A stretch of 64,000 nucleotides of DNA from Neisseria leonii (GCF_028776105.2 NZ_CP145606.1:1302001-1366000), one strand, 5' to 3'; shown: positions 17,770 to 26,490, counted from the stretch's first letter. The notes: generated by a model from the sequence alone, not told the origin. Numbers and translations are program-made.

Positions 17770-19029
17770 TCAGAAAACGGGGGAAAAACGGTTGAGCCGG
17801 TAGGGGCTCAAATCGATTTCGGGCGTTTCGCCGAAATACAGGGCTGTGACCAACCGCGCAGTCAGCGGTGCCTGCGTCAGCCCCAAATGCTGATGGCCGA
17901 ATGCCAGCAGCACATTGCCCACACGGTCGATGACCGGCAGCGAATCGGGCAGCGACGGACGGAAACCCAGCCACGGCACGGCATTTCCGCCGTTCAGACG
18001 GCCTTTGAGCACGGGCTGCGCCAAATCGTGCAGCCTGAATGCCCGCCGCATATCGGGCAGTGCGTGCAGTCCGGCAAATTCCACCGTTCCGGCCAGCCGC
18101 AATCCCGCATCCATCGGTGTCATAATCAATTTGCGCTCGAAACTGCTCACGGGGACGGCCGGCATATCCGTCTGCTGTGGCAGCATCAAGTGGTAGCCGC
18201 GCTCGGTATCGAGCGGTGCGCTGCGGCCGCACAGTTTTTTCAGCCACGGTTTGGAAAACGCCCCCGCCGCAATCACAATCCGCCCGGCCTCGAACAGCCC
18301 GCCGCGCACGATCAGGCGGAAACGGCCGTCTGAAAGCGGCGCCGCATCGGCCACTTCGGTATGTTCGTACAGCGTACCGCCTGCCCGTACAAACGCCTGC
18401 CGCAAATCTGCCGCCATGCCCGCCAGATCGGCCACATGGCCGGTGTCGGGGAAAAACAGCCCGCCGCAGATGCGGTCGGACAAGGCCGGTTCGCGCGCGT
18501 GCAGTCCGTCCCTATCCAGCCATTCGTTCGCCACACCCAAACCGGCCAGTACCCTGCCGTGCCGCTGTAAAGCCGCCTGTCCGTCCGCACTTTCACACAC
18601 CAGCAGCGAACCCCGCACCTTCAAGTGCCTTGCCGCCCCCCATTGGCTGGCGAAATCCTGCCATGCGGCCAAAGCACGGCCGTTGAGTGCGGACAGCGCG
18701 CGGCGGCTGTGCTCAAAACGCGCAGGGGTCAGGTTGTACAGCAGCCTGAACAGCCACGGTGCAATTTGCGGCAGATACCGCCAGTCCAGCCGCAGCGGGC
18801 CGAGCGGGTCGGCCAGCATACGCGGCAGCTGCTTCAATATATCGGGCGAGGCAATCGGAAACACCTGCTCCGCAGCGATGTGCCCCGCATTGCCCCAAGA
18901 CGCACCGCCGCAGACCGTGCCGCGCTCCAACAGCAGCACCCGTTCGCCGTACCGCTGCAATTCCAGTGCGGTACACAGACCGACAATGCCGCCGCCGACC
19001 ACCGCCGCCGAAAATACCTGCCCGTTCAT
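17770..19029 (-). CDS. FAD-dependent D-amino acid dehydrogenase, probable cis-4-hydroxy-D-proline dehydrogenase
   Basis: 419 aa, DadA/DAO family. Rossmann FAD motif [15 protein letters not shown] at the N-terminus with LLERG at strand 2, [11 protein letters not shown] in the middle and a C-terminal [11 protein letters not shown] block typical of D-amino acid dehydrogenases. The start codon overlaps the stop of the epimerase (ATGA, 19026-19029), so the two are coupled. In this context it should oxidise cis-4-hydroxy-D-proline to the pyrroline and pass electrons to the respiratory chain. Confidence 0.88.
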   Translation of the reverse strand: MNGQVFSAAVVGGGIVGLCTALELQRYGERVLLLERGTVCGGASWGNAGHIAAEQVFPIASPDILKQLPRMLADPLGPLRLDWRYLPQIAPWLFRLLYNLTPARFEHSRRALSALNGRALAAWQDFASQWGAARHLKVRGSLLVCESADGQAALQRHGRVLAGLGVANEWLDRDGLHAREPALSDRICGGLFFPDTGHVADLAGMAADLRQAFVRAGGTLYEHTEVADAAPLSDGRFRLIVRGGLFEAGRIVIAAGAFSKPWLKKLCGRSAPLDTERGYHLMLPQQTDMPAVPVSSFERKLIMTPMDAGLRLAGTVEFAGLHALPDMRRAFRLHDLAQPVLKGRLNGGNAVPWLGFRPSLPDSLPVIDRVGNVLLAFGHQHLGLTQAPLTARLVTALYFGETPEIDLSPYRLNRFSPVF

Positions 19030-19973
19030 GATGTTTCGATTCCGCAGGCAAACGGATCGTCCGGCCGGACAAAAATATCCGCCGCCGCATGAATATGCGC
19101 CCGCCCCGTGATGGTCGGCACAATCAGGCCGTCTGAAAGCGGCTCGTACGAAGCGGCAAAGCGGCTGCCGATCACACTTTCCTGTATCCACGCTTTTTCA
19201 GGCGGCCACACACCGTCTGCCGCCAGACAGGCCAGTTTCGCGCTGGTGCCCGTCCCGCAGGGCGAACGGTCGTACGCCCCGCCCGGGCAGAGGACGAAGC
19301 TGCGGCTGTCGGCCGTATCCGTCGGTCCGAACAGCTCGATATGGTCGATTTCGGCTCCGTCCTTTCCCCTGATGCCCTGCTCATTCAATGCCGCGCGGAT
19401 ACGCGCAGCGGCATCGGTCAGCCGTGCCAGATTGTCGGATGCGACCGTACAGCCGTGGTTGTCGGTCAGAAAAAACCAGTTGCCGCCCCAGGCAATATCG
19501 CCCGTAATGCGGCCGACACCCGCCACATCGAGCGGCACCGCCCTGCGGTAGCGGTAGGCCGGCACATTGCGCACACTGACCGAACCGTCTTCATGCAGCG
19601 TACAGCACACATCGCCCACCGGCGTTTCCAGCAGATGCGTGCCGGTACCGATGCGCCCGAGATGATGCAGCGTCTTCACCAAACCGATGGTGCCGTGGCC
19701 GCACATGCCCAGATAACCGCTGTTATTGAAAAAAATCACCCCGGCCGCCGCTGCGGCCGACTGCGGGCGGCACAGCAGCGCCCCCACCAGCACGTCCGAA
19801 CCGCGCGGTTCCAAAATCAGCGCGCGGCGCAAATGGTCGAAACGCGCGGCAAAGTCCGCACACTGCGCTTTCACGCTGCCTCCGTCCAATTCGGGAAACC
19901 CGCCGTACACCACACGCGTCGGCTCGCCGCCGGTATGGGAATCGATTACAGAAAAAACATATCCGTCAGCCAT
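19026..19973 (-). CDS. Proline racemase family protein, probable 4-hydroxyproline epimerase
   Basis: 315 aa. Both catalytic cysteines are present: C91 in GMCGHGTIG and C239 in [12 protein letters not shown]. This excludes the trans-3-hydroxyproline dehydratase subgroup, which lacks the second thiol. The enzyme would invert trans-4-hydroxy-L-proline to the cis-D isomer, the first step of the pathway encoded downstream. Proline racemase activity is the alternative. Start at the ATG (19973) with AGGA 7 bases upstream, rather than the GTG at 19976. First gene of the operon. Confidence 0.88.
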   Translation of the reverse strand: MADGYVFSVIDSHTGGEPTRVVYGGFPELDGGSVKAQCADFAARFDHLRRALILEPRGSDVLVGALLCRPQSAAAAAGVIFFNNSGYLGMCGHGTIGLVKTLHHLGRIGTGTHLLETPVGDVCCTLHEDGSVSVRNVPAYRYRRAVPLDVAGVGRITGDIAWGGNWFFLTDNHGCTVASDNLARLTDAAARIRAALNEQGIRGKDGAEIDHIELFGPTDTADSRSFVLCPGGAYDRSPCGTGTSAKLACLAADGVWPPEKAWIQESVIGSRFAASYEPLSDGLIVPTITGRAHIHAAADIFVRPDDPFACGIETS

Positions 19974-20084
19974 CACGCCATCCTGTCCAAAATACTACCC
20001 GCCCCTACCTTACCCGCCCAATGCCCGCACTGTCTTGACGGATTCCGCCCGTTTTTTGTCGAAACAGGCACAACGCCCGCAAAA

Positions 20085-20123
20085 AGGCCGTCTGAAACAC
20101 CCGCACCCACGGTTCAGACGGCC
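20085..20123. terminator. Inverted DUS pair
   Basis: AGGCCGTCTGAAAC and GTTCAGACGGCC-type arms (arms 20086-20096 and 20113-20123) in the divergent region between the epimerase and the colicin-like gene. Confidence 0.7.
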
Positions 20124-20126
20124 ATA

Positions 20127-20155
20127 TTTAAATGATAATAATTATCTATTATAAT
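20127..20155 (+). promoter_or_regulatory. Fur box and promoter of the colicin-like operon
   Basis: TGATAATAATTATC (20133-20146) is the same 14 bases as in the small-RNA promoter at 2073-2086. TATAAT is at 20150-20155, with TTTAAA 17 bases upstream as a poor -35. Iron-loaded Fur would sit across the promoter, so expression should rise on iron starvation. Confidence 0.75.
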
Positions 20156-20229
20156 CAACCAACCGCTGCTGCGGCCAATATGCGGCAGCGGATATTTGCA
20201 AAAACCATATTCAAAGGAGAAACTGATTC

Positions 20230-20583
20230 ATGACCAATCTTTGCAGCAAGGACAACTTCGCCGGCGGAATCGCCAAAAACGATTCCGGCCGGGACTGCGC
20301 CGATAGGGACAATTCGTTTTCCGGCACAGGCCGGTCGGATTCCGCACCGGACAAATCCCATGACCGTAACGGGGTTCAGAATATCCATCTGACTGAGACA
20401 AAGATAACCTACGGCAAGATACAAAACATCGAATTGGCTCCCGTTTCCGTCTCAGCCGGCCGCCCTTTCCGCCTGATATATGACGGTAAATCCGGCAATC
20501 GCCCAGATGCAGATGCCTTGAACGCAACCGGCACCGCAGCTCCAAATCACGCCCCGCCGCCCCGTCCGCACCTCCTTCCCTGA
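20230..20583 (+). pseudogene. N-terminal part of a colicin-like protein, before a frameshift
   Basis: 117 codons from an ATG with a strong ribosome site (AAGGAGA, 20214-20220). The N-terminus is rich in Gly, Ser, Asp and Asn (FSGTGRSDSAPDKSHDRNG), as in the translocation domains of colicins, followed by a more ordered ELAPVSVSAGRPFRLIYDG stretch. The frame ends at TGA 20583 after a Pro/Ala run. The next frame (0, one base back) is open from 20490 and reads straight into the pore-forming part. I therefore read the two as one gene of about 540 codons with a one-base loss in the C-rich stretch 20551-20564. Alternatives are a sequencing error, phase variation or true two-gene coding. Confidence 0.6.
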
Positions 20584-21860
20584 GACCGGGATTCGGCATT
20601 ATCGGAAATCATGCCGCCTACATCGATGCGGCTGCCCGCAACCCGCACAAGACCCTGATGAAGCAGCTCGAACAACTGAAAAGCCAGGCATCGGCCAAAC
20701 ACAATCTGGCTTCGGCACTCTCGCACAACATCATGGCTTTTGAAGAAGGCCATATCTATGACGAACGCAAAGCATTCTATGCCGCCAACCGCGAAGCCTT
20801 AAACGAAGCAGTAGAAAAACTGCGTGCCGATACGGCGGAATTGACGCAGAAATACGGCGAAACCGCCGGCAAACTACATGCGCTCGAAGGCATCACCAAA
20901 ATCACAGGTGCGATAGGCGACCTGGCCGATGCCTACGAACTCGGCAGCCGTATCAAACAGGCCTGTCAGGACGGCAATTGGGACCCCGTTGCCGGAATGA
21001 TTGCCAAAATCGCCGCAACCGACGCAACAATCAGCGGCAGTGCCGCCATTGCCAGAATGCTGGGAATGGCACTGCTGGGAGTCAGTGCTCCTGCCGGTGT
21101 GCTTACTGCCCTTACTATCGGCACAAGCGTCTTACTGACATTTATTGCCATCAATACTTTTATTGACTCATTGGACAAAGAACTTTCCACCTCCGGCCTG
21201 TTGGATTTCGGCAGCAATACCTTTCCATATTCGGATTTGGTCGTATTCGGCAACCATCAATACACCGGCCATGTCAAACTGACAGCCGACAACATTACTC
21301 TGATCGGCCGGCAACAATTTCAAACACTGGAAATCGACAGCAACACCCTGACCGTTATCGGCAATATCGACGCATCGGCGCATCTGAAGATCAACAGCCC
21401 GAAAATCGAGATCATCGACAATCGGGATATTCTGGAAAAAATCATGCAACAATCCGAAGCCGGGATGCCCGGTTCCGAAGCCGGACAGACATCAGACAGC
21501 CCGCCTGCCGCAGAAAGCACAACCGGATCCGGTACGGCACCGCAAGCCGCTGCACATCCGCCATCCGATCCCGATCCGCAGATCGATTATGCCTACTTGA
21601 ACGCGGCAGCCGCCCGGTTCAATATGTCGCCGCAAGACTATCTCGATTCGCTGATCAGAACGGAGATTGACTGGGAAAGCCTGCCCGATCCGCGTTTGGC
21701 CGATGAAATCATGGAACGGAATGCGCGCGAATTGGACCGTATCTTCGGCAGCCCTACTTTGGAAACGCCCGCCCCGTTACCCGAAGAACAACCCCGCTAT
21801 CCCGACGCATTCACCAATACCGTTTATCCGTATGATGACGCAGGAAATGTATGGGCATAA
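20583..21860 (+). CDS. Colicin-like pore-forming bacteriocin, main part
   Basis: 400 aa from the first ATG in frame (20658), but that ATG has no ribosome site. The frame is open upstream and reads PGFGIIGNHAAYID before it, so translation probably joins from the 20230 start. Residues 1-75 (from 20658) are charged helices. DGNWDP (105-110) followed by a long hydrophobic hairpin (about 127-170) ending FIDSLDKEL resembles the colicin pore domain (xGxWxP ... hydrophobic hairpin ... YID). Unlike classical colicins, about 225 residues follow: a beta-rich stretch (190-255), a Pro/Ser/Ala linker (270-308) and an acidic C-terminus. Base composition is lower in GC than the neighbours. Killing activity is inferred. 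Confidence 0.62.
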   Translation, partial: RPGFGIIGNHAAYIDAAARNPHKTLMKQLEQLKSQASAKHNLASALSHNIMAFEEGHIYDERKAFYAANREALNEAVEKLRADTAELTQKYGETAGKLHALEGITKITGAIGDLADAYELGSRIKQACQDGNWDPVAGMIAKIAATDATISGSAAIARMLGMALLGVSAPAGVLTALTIGTSVLLTFIAINTFIDSLDKELSTSGLLDFGSNTFPYSDLVVFGNHQYTGHVKLTADNITLIGRQQFQTLEIDSNTLTVIGNIDASAHLKINSPKIEIIDNRDILEKIMQQSEAGMPGSEAGQTSDSPPAAESTTGSGTAPQAAAHPPSDPDPQIDYAYLNAAAARFNMSPQDYLDSLIRTEIDWESLPDPRLADEIMERNARELDRIFGSPTLETPAPLPEEQPRYPDAFTNTVYPYDDAGNVWA

Positions 21861-21867
21861 CCATCAA

Positions 21868-21894
21868 AGCCGTCTGAAAACAGTTCAGACGGCT
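21868..21894. terminator. Inverted DUS pair between colicin-like gene and immunity gene
   Basis: AGCCGTCTGAA and TTCAGACGGCT around AACAG. It could attenuate read-through from the Fur-controlled promoter into the immunity gene. It also marks the islet with local uptake sequences. Confidence 0.7.
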
Positions 21895-21910
21895 CCGGAG
21901 CTTAAATATC

Positions 21911-22432
21911 ATGAACAGAACCAAAATTGAAGAATATACTGTCTATTCCATATTAATCTTACCCGCCGTATTGTTTATTTTTATACCGGCACACCCGACA
22001 GGCAGTTTCGATCTCGCCCTCAACCGCTTTATCGATGATTATCTACTGGGAAACGGATATTTTCTGCCTTCCAATTATCCCTTTGCCGCCAAAGTCATCA
22101 ACAATTTCTCTGTTGTCCTTGCCGTTATCTCGGGCGCGTTTATGGGATTTTGGCGGAGGAACGATCTCGTCATACCGCTTCCGAAAAATATCCGAAAAGC
22201 CAACCTGATTCTCTTATGCCTTGGGCTTTGGGCGTTCTGGTTCAGCCTGTACCGGCAAGAATTTTCCATCTTTAAAGGTAGAAACTTTATGGCGACAGAA
22301 TCTTTTCATAATACCCCCCACTTATTCCTGGCTCTGCTCAGCTCAAAAACAATATGTATTTATGCAGGATTGAGGTTTCCCATTACTTTCTCCCTGTATT
22401 TTCTCGGGAAAACCAATATCAAAAGAAAATAA
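21911..22432 (+). CDS. Colicin A/N-type immunity protein
   Basis: 173 aa with four hydrophobic segments (about 12-28, 60-80, 98-115, 135-165) and short charged loops, ending in the basic tail NIKRK. Length, helix layout and local motifs match the immunity proteins of pore-forming colicins A, B and N: SNYPFAAKV before helix 2, GRNFMATESF before helix 4 and a Pro-Thr pair near the end. Such proteins sit in the inner membrane and block the cognate pore. GGAG at 21897-21900 is the ribosome site. AT-rich compared with flanking genes, suggesting transfer. Same strand as the toxin, whereas pore-colicin immunity genes usually face the other way. Confidence 0.65.
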   Translation: MNRTKIEEYTVYSILILPAVLFIFIPAHPTGSFDLALNRFIDDYLLGNGYFLPSNYPFAAKVINNFSVVLAVISGAFMGFWRRNDLVIPLPKNIRKANLILLCLGLWAFWFSLYRQEFSIFKGRNFMATESFHNTPHLFLALLSSKTICIYAGLRFPITFSLYFLGKTNIKRK

Positions 22433-22449
22433 GGGGTGTTTGACGAAAC

Positions 22450-22477
22450 AGGCCGTCTGAAAACAGTTCAGACGGCC
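22450..22477. terminator. Inverted DUS pair after the immunity gene
   Basis: AGGCCGTCTGAA and TTCAGACGGCC around AACAG. It lies between the immunity gene and the convergent araC-type gene. Confidence 0.75.
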
Positions 22478-22560
22478 CAAGAGCCGAACCGCCAACAGAA
22501 CCGAAGCGGAAGTATCCGCCTGCCATGCTTTGCAGATTGCGTCCGCCGCCGCTTCCCACT

Positions 22561-23322
22561 TCACACCCTGCCCTCTTGCCGCGACTTTTTAAATTCGGAC
22601 GGCGAAATGCCGATCAGGTTTTTGAACTGGCGCGTAAACGCGCTGTGGTCGGCATAGCCGCAGCGGGCGGCGGTTTCCGTTACCGACAAATCCGTTTCCA
22701 GCAGGGCGACGGCGGCCTCCATACGCACTTTCTGGATATATTGCGACGGCGTGATGCGGAAGATTTTTTTGAAATAACGCTCGATTTGGGCGGTGGAAAG
22801 GCGGGAAATCCGTTCCAAATCCTGCATTTTGATGTTTTGGCCGAAATGTTCGGCGATATAGGTTTCGATCAGGGCGATTTTGCGGTTGAGTTCGGGACGG
22901 TTGCCGTCGTTGCCGTCCACGTCCACGGATACGCCGAACATGGCGATGATGCCGCCCTGCGGGTTGTATACCGGCATTTTGTGGGTGATGCACCAGCCCA
23001 AACCGCCCGAAGTGTAGGTATGCAGTTCCAGCTTGCCGCTGATGGTGCGGCCGCCGGACAGCACTTCCCTGTCCTGCTGCGTGTACCGCCGTCCCCACTC
23101 GGAACGGAACAGGTCTTCGGACGTTTTGCCCGTCAATGCCGCCATATCGGGCAGTTGCAGGCGGTGCAGCAGTGTATCGTTGGCATAGACATATTCCGCC
23201 CGTGTGTTTTTGACAAAAAACACGGTGCTGGGCAGCACGCGCAGCACCGGTGCGAAAAGGTGCAGGCTGCGGAGCAGTTCGTCCAAATCGGCCGGACGGT
23301 AGGCAGGCAGTTCGGGATTCAT
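22561..23322 (-). CDS. AraC-family regulator with N-terminal PAS-like domain
   Basis: 253 aa. Residues about 20-130 resemble a PAS sensor (VFFVKNTRAEYVYAND, PVYNPQGGIIAMFGVSVD). Residues 150-250 form the two-helix-turn-helix AraC domain, with the conserved CGYADHSAFTRQFKNLIGISPSEF block. Transcribed divergently from the ThiO-like oxidase, which is the most likely target; the hydroxyproline genes are another possibility because PAS-AraC regulators often control amino-acid catabolism. Effector unknown. Confidence 0.9.
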   Translation of the reverse strand: MNPELPAYRPADLDELLRSLHLFAPVLRVLPSTVFFVKNTRAEYVYANDTLLHRLQLPDMAALTGKTSEDLFRSEWGRRYTQQDREVLSGGRTISGKLELHTYTSGGLGWCITHKMPVYNPQGGIIAMFGVSVDVDGNDGNRPELNRKIALIETYIAEHFGQNIKMQDLERISRLSTAQIERYFKKIFRITPSQYIQKVRMEAAVALLETDLSVTETAARCGYADHSAFTRQFKNLIGISPSEFKKSRQEGRV

Positions 23323-23500
23323 GATGGGATCGGGATATACGGTTCGGCGGCGGAGAACGGGCGGCTATGCGTATTCAGACGGCCTTTTTGCGGCTAGAAT
23401 ACAGCGGAAACCCGAAAAACGGAACCGGATAAGTCTATTTATCCCGCCGGGCGGCCGTCTGAAAAGTGCGCCGTCAGCCGACAGAAAGGTACCGATTCTG

Positions 23501-24577
23501 ATGGAAGATATTGCTGTTTTGGGCGGCGGCCTGCTCGGCCGTTTGTGCGCGCTGAATCTGGTCGAACGCGGCCGGAATGTCAGCCTGTATGAACAGGGCG
23601 GCGAAGCGGGCGGAGGTTCGGCGGCCTATATTGCCGCCGCCATGCTCGCGCCCTCGGCCGAATCGGTCGATGCACCGCCCGAAGTGGTTTCGCTCGGCCG
23701 CCGCAGCCTGCCGCTGTGGCGCGCGCTGGTTTCCAAACTGCCTCTGCCCGTATTTTTTCAGGAAAACGGCAGCCTGATTGTCTGGCACGGCCAAGACCGC
23801 CCACTGTCGGTGCAGTTTTTGCAGCACCTGCAACGCAGCAAACCGCCCGCAGCACCGGAAATCTGGACGGCACAACAGCTTGCCGAACACGAAAAGCAGC
23901 TGTCCGGCCGTTTTCAGACGGCCTGTTTCCTGCCGCAGGAAGGCCAGCTGGACAACCGCCAAACACTGGTCGCGCTGGCCGAAGCCTTGAAGCGGTACGG
24001 TGTATGCTGTCATTGGCACACGGCTGCCGATCCCGATACCTTGGCGGCACAGCACGGTCTGATCATCGACTGTCGGGGATTCGGTGCGCAAAACAGCTGG
24101 CATCGGGCAGACGGCAGCCGCCTGCGCGGGGTGCGCGGCGAAGTGGCGCGCGTCTTTGCGCCGGAAATCACGCTCAACCGCCCTGTCCGCCTGCTGCACC
24201 CGCGTTATCCGCTCTATATCGCGCCCAAAGAAAACCATATTTTTGTGGTAGGTGCCACCCAGATTGAAAGCGAAAGCCGCGCACCGGCAAGCGTTCGCTC
24301 GGGATTGGAACTGCTCTCGGCACTCTATGCCGTCCACCCCGCATTCGGCGAGGCCCAAATCCTCGAACTGTCCGCCGGCCTGCGCCCCACCCTCAACCAC
24401 CACCGTCCCGAAATCCGTTACAGCCCGAGCCGCCGCCTGATTGAAGCCAACGGCCTGTTCCGCCACGGTTTTATGATTGCGCCCGCCGTCAGCGCGGCCG
24501 TGGCCGATCTGGCCGTGCAGCTGGCAGACGGCGGCCGCGTACGGCACGATCCCGATATCCGCTACACTGCTATGTAG
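23501..24577 (+). CDS. FAD-dependent oxidoreductase, ThiO-like glycine/D-amino acid oxidase
   Basis: 358 aa. N-terminal Rossmann FAD motif VLGGGLLGRLCALNL with YEQG, then GGGSAAYIAAAMLAP. The C-terminal LSAGLRPTLNHHRPEI and HGFMIAPAVSAAVADL blocks are the DAO family pattern seen in ThiO. ThiO makes the glycine imine for thiazole synthesis, but no other thi genes are nearby, so a D-amino acid or imino acid substrate is equally possible. AAAGG lies 11 bases before the ATG. The divergent araC-type gene probably controls it. Confidence 0.8.
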   Translation: MEDIAVLGGGLLGRLCALNLVERGRNVSLYEQGGEAGGGSAAYIAAAMLAPSAESVDAPPEVVSLGRRSLPLWRALVSKLPLPVFFQENGSLIVWHGQDRPLSVQFLQHLQRSKPPAAPEIWTAQQLAEHEKQLSGRFQTACFLPQEGQLDNRQTLVALAEALKRYGVCCHWHTAADPDTLAAQHGLIIDCRGFGAQNSWHRADGSRLRGVRGEVARVFAPEITLNRPVRLLHPRYPLYIAPKENHIFVVGATQIESESRAPASVRSGLELLSALYAVHPAFGEAQILELSAGLRPTLNHHRPEIRYSPSRRLIEANGLFRHGFMIAPAVSAAVADLAVQLADGGRVRHDPDIRYTAM

Positions 24578-25160
24578 GCTGGATTCTTGAATCCGACTGC
24601 CAACCGTATTGCAGAAAACAGCCGTTGCGCAGCTTCCATTTTGTCGGATAACGGGTATCCGACCTAACATAGCCCGTTTGACCGGATACCCGAATCCGAC
24701 TTAAACAGAACCGGGCAATCCGTATCCGATCTCCAACCGTTGCCGGTGTTTTTCAGACGGCCTGTGCGCGGCATCAGCGCAATACGGTTACCCCTGTGGC
24801 CGTCTGAACGGTATCGAAATCCACGCCGTCGGCCATGTAGCAGGTCGGATTTTCCAATCCGACCATGCCGCTGCGGTTTTCAGAAACATCTCTGTTCGAC
24901 TGTCTCGTTTTGTCGGATAGCAAGTATCCGACCTACGTTTCGGTTATCCCGCTTTTCAGGCTGCCTCATGTAGGTCGGATTCTTGAATCCGACTGCCAGC
25001 CGGATTTCAGAAATAACCGTTGCACAGCTTATGTTTTGTCGGATAACGGTTATCCGGCCTGCATAACCCGTTTGGCCGGATAGCCGAGTCCGACACAAAC
25101 AGAACCGGGCAAGCCGTATCCGGCCGCTGCCGATGTTTTTCAGACGGCCTGTGCGCGGCA
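24574..25160. repeat. Repeat-rich gap with a 0.25-kb duplication that includes the scoB 3' end
   Basis: No intact gene. Two diverged direct copies, 24574-24835 and 24970-25222, share the same order: GTAGG..GGATTCTTGAATCC, GTCGGATAAC palindrome, AACAGAACCGGGCAA, TTTTTCAGACGGCCTGTGCG, and the end of scoB. The second copy runs into the real scoB. More GTCGGAT palindromes lie between them (about 24842-24864 and 24911-24934). Confidence 0.8.
24774..24835 (-). pseudogene. Duplicated 3' fragment of scoB
   Basis: 62 bases nearly identical to the last 62 bases of scoB, 387 bases downstream of them on the minus strand, including the stop codon. Similarity ends abruptly at GGCCA. Compared with scoB, the fragment has GGCCGTCTGAA where the real gene has GGCTGCCTGAA. 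Confidence 0.85.
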
Positions 25161-25790
25161 TCAGCGCAACACGGTTACCCCTGTGGCTGCCTGAACGGTA
25201 TCGAAATCCACGCCGTCGGCCAGCTCGATCAGTTTCAGGCCGTCGGGCGTGATATCGAATACGCCCAGATCGGTGATGATGCGGTGGACGACTTTTTTGC
25301 CCGTCAGCGGCAAATCGCACTGCGGTTTGATTTTGAATGCGCCGCCTTTGGCGGTGTGTTCCATCAGCGCAATCACGCGCTGCACGCCCGCCACCAAATC
25401 CATCGCGCCGCCCATGCCTTTGACCATTTTGCCCGGAATCATCCAGTTGGCCAGATCGCCCTGTCCGGATACTTCCATCGCGCCCAGAATGGCCAAATTG
25501 ATTTTGCCGCCGCGTATCATGGCGAACGATTGCGAGCTGGAAAAAAAGCTCGCGCCCTGTGCGGCGGTTACGGTCTGCTTGCCCGCGTTGATTAAATCGG
25601 CGTCGATTTGGTCTTCATCGGGGAAGGCGCCGATGCCCAACAGGCCGTTTTCCGATTGCAGCATCACGTTCACGCCCTCGGGAATGTAGTTTGCCACCAG
25701 TGTGGGCAGGCCGATGCCCAGATTGACGTAAAAACCGTCCTGCAATTCCTGTGCGGCGCGGCGCGCCATCTGTTCGCGTGTCCAAGCCAT
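25161..25790 (-). CDS. scoB: Succinyl-CoA:3-ketoacid CoA-transferase subunit B
   Basis: 209 aa, beta subunit of a type I CoA-transferase. The catalytic Glu is in SENGLLGIG, and GGAMDLVAG is also typical. With subunit A it moves CoA from succinyl-CoA (or acetyl-CoA) to acetoacetate. The gene follows scoA by one base. Its 3' end is duplicated downstream. It completes acetoacetate activation for the tyrosine and 3-hydroxybutyrate pathways encoded upstream. AtoA would be the alternative name if acetyl-CoA is the donor. Confidence 0.93.
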   Translation of the reverse strand: MAWTREQMARRAAQELQDGFYVNLGIGLPTLVANYIPEGVNVMLQSENGLLGIGAFPDEDQIDADLINAGKQTVTAAQGASFFSSSQSFAMIRGGKINLAILGAMEVSGQGDLANWMIPGKMVKGMGGAMDLVAGVQRVIALMEHTAKGGAFKIKPQCDLPLTGKKVVHRIITDLGVFDITPDGLKLIELADGVDFDTVQAATGVTVLR

Positions 25791-25791
25791 G

Positions 25792-26490
25792 TTATGCCTC
25801 TCTTACGGTGCGTTGTTCGATACGTTTTTCGGGATTTGCGTTCACGATGATGCGGTGGACGTAAATGCCGGGCAGGTGGATTTGGTCGGGGTCGAGGCTG
25901 CCTGTTTCCACCAGTTCTTCCACTTCCGCAATGGTGGTTCTGCCTGCGGTAGCGACGTCGGGATTGAAGTTGCGCGCGGTTTTGCGGAAGACGAGGTTGC
26001 CCGCCGTATCGGCTTTCCAGGCCTTGACCAGCGCGATGTCCGCCGTGAGCGAGCGTTCCAGCACATATTCCTGCCCGTCAAATTCGCGGATTTCCTTGCC
26101 TTCGGCCACTTGGGTGCCGACGCCGGTTTTGGTGTAGAAAGCGGGGATGCCCGCGCCGCCCGCCCGCAGTTTTTCCGCCAGCGTGCCCTGCGGCGTGAGT
26201 TCCACTTCCAGTTCGCCCGATAAAAACTGCCGCTCGAATTCTTTGTTTTCGCCCACATACGAGGCAATCATTTTTTTGATTTGGCGGCTTTCCAGCAGCA
26301 GGCCCAGACCGAAGCCGTCCACGCCCGCGTTGTTGCTGATGCAGGTCAGGTCTTTCACGCCGCTGTCGCGCAGGGCGGCAATCAGCGCTTCGGGAATGCC
26401 GCACAGGCCGAAGCCGCCGACGGCAACGGTTTGGCCGTCTGAAACAATGCCTGCCAACGCGGCGGCAGCATCGGGGTAACGTTTGTCCAT
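25792..26490 (-). CDS. scoA: Succinyl-CoA:3-ketoacid CoA-transferase subunit A
   Basis: 232 aa. [16 protein letters not shown] near the N-terminus and [16 protein letters not shown] are the CoA-binding blocks of the alpha subunit; FYTKTGVGT lies in the middle. AAGGAG 6 bases upstream of the start. Acts as a heteromer with ScoB, which follows directly. Confidence 0.93.
   Translation of the reverse strand: MDKRYPDAAAALAGIVSDGQTVAVGGFGLCGIPEALIAALRDSGVKDLTCISNNAGVDGFGLGLLLESRQIKKMIASYVGENKEFERQFLSGELEVELTPQGTLAEKLRAGGAGIPAFYTKTGVGTQVAEGKEIREFDGQEYVLERSLTADIALVKAWKADTAGNLVFRKTARNFNPDVATAGRTTIAEVEELVETGSLDPDQIHLPGIYVHRIIVNANPEKRIEQRTVREA

Noticed and set aside
16886..18247. 453-codon version of the DapA-like gene
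   Set aside because: The extra N-terminal part overlaps the FAD dehydrogenase gene in another frame; the ATG at 17749 has a good ribosome site and fits the family length.
20658..21860. Treating the 400-codon frame as a separate complete gene
   Set aside because: No ribosome site at 20658, and the frame is open and protein-like upstream, in register with the end of the 20230 frame after a one-base shift.
24578..25160. Small open frames in the repeat gap
   Set aside because: They are made of palindromes, DUS and the scoB scrap.
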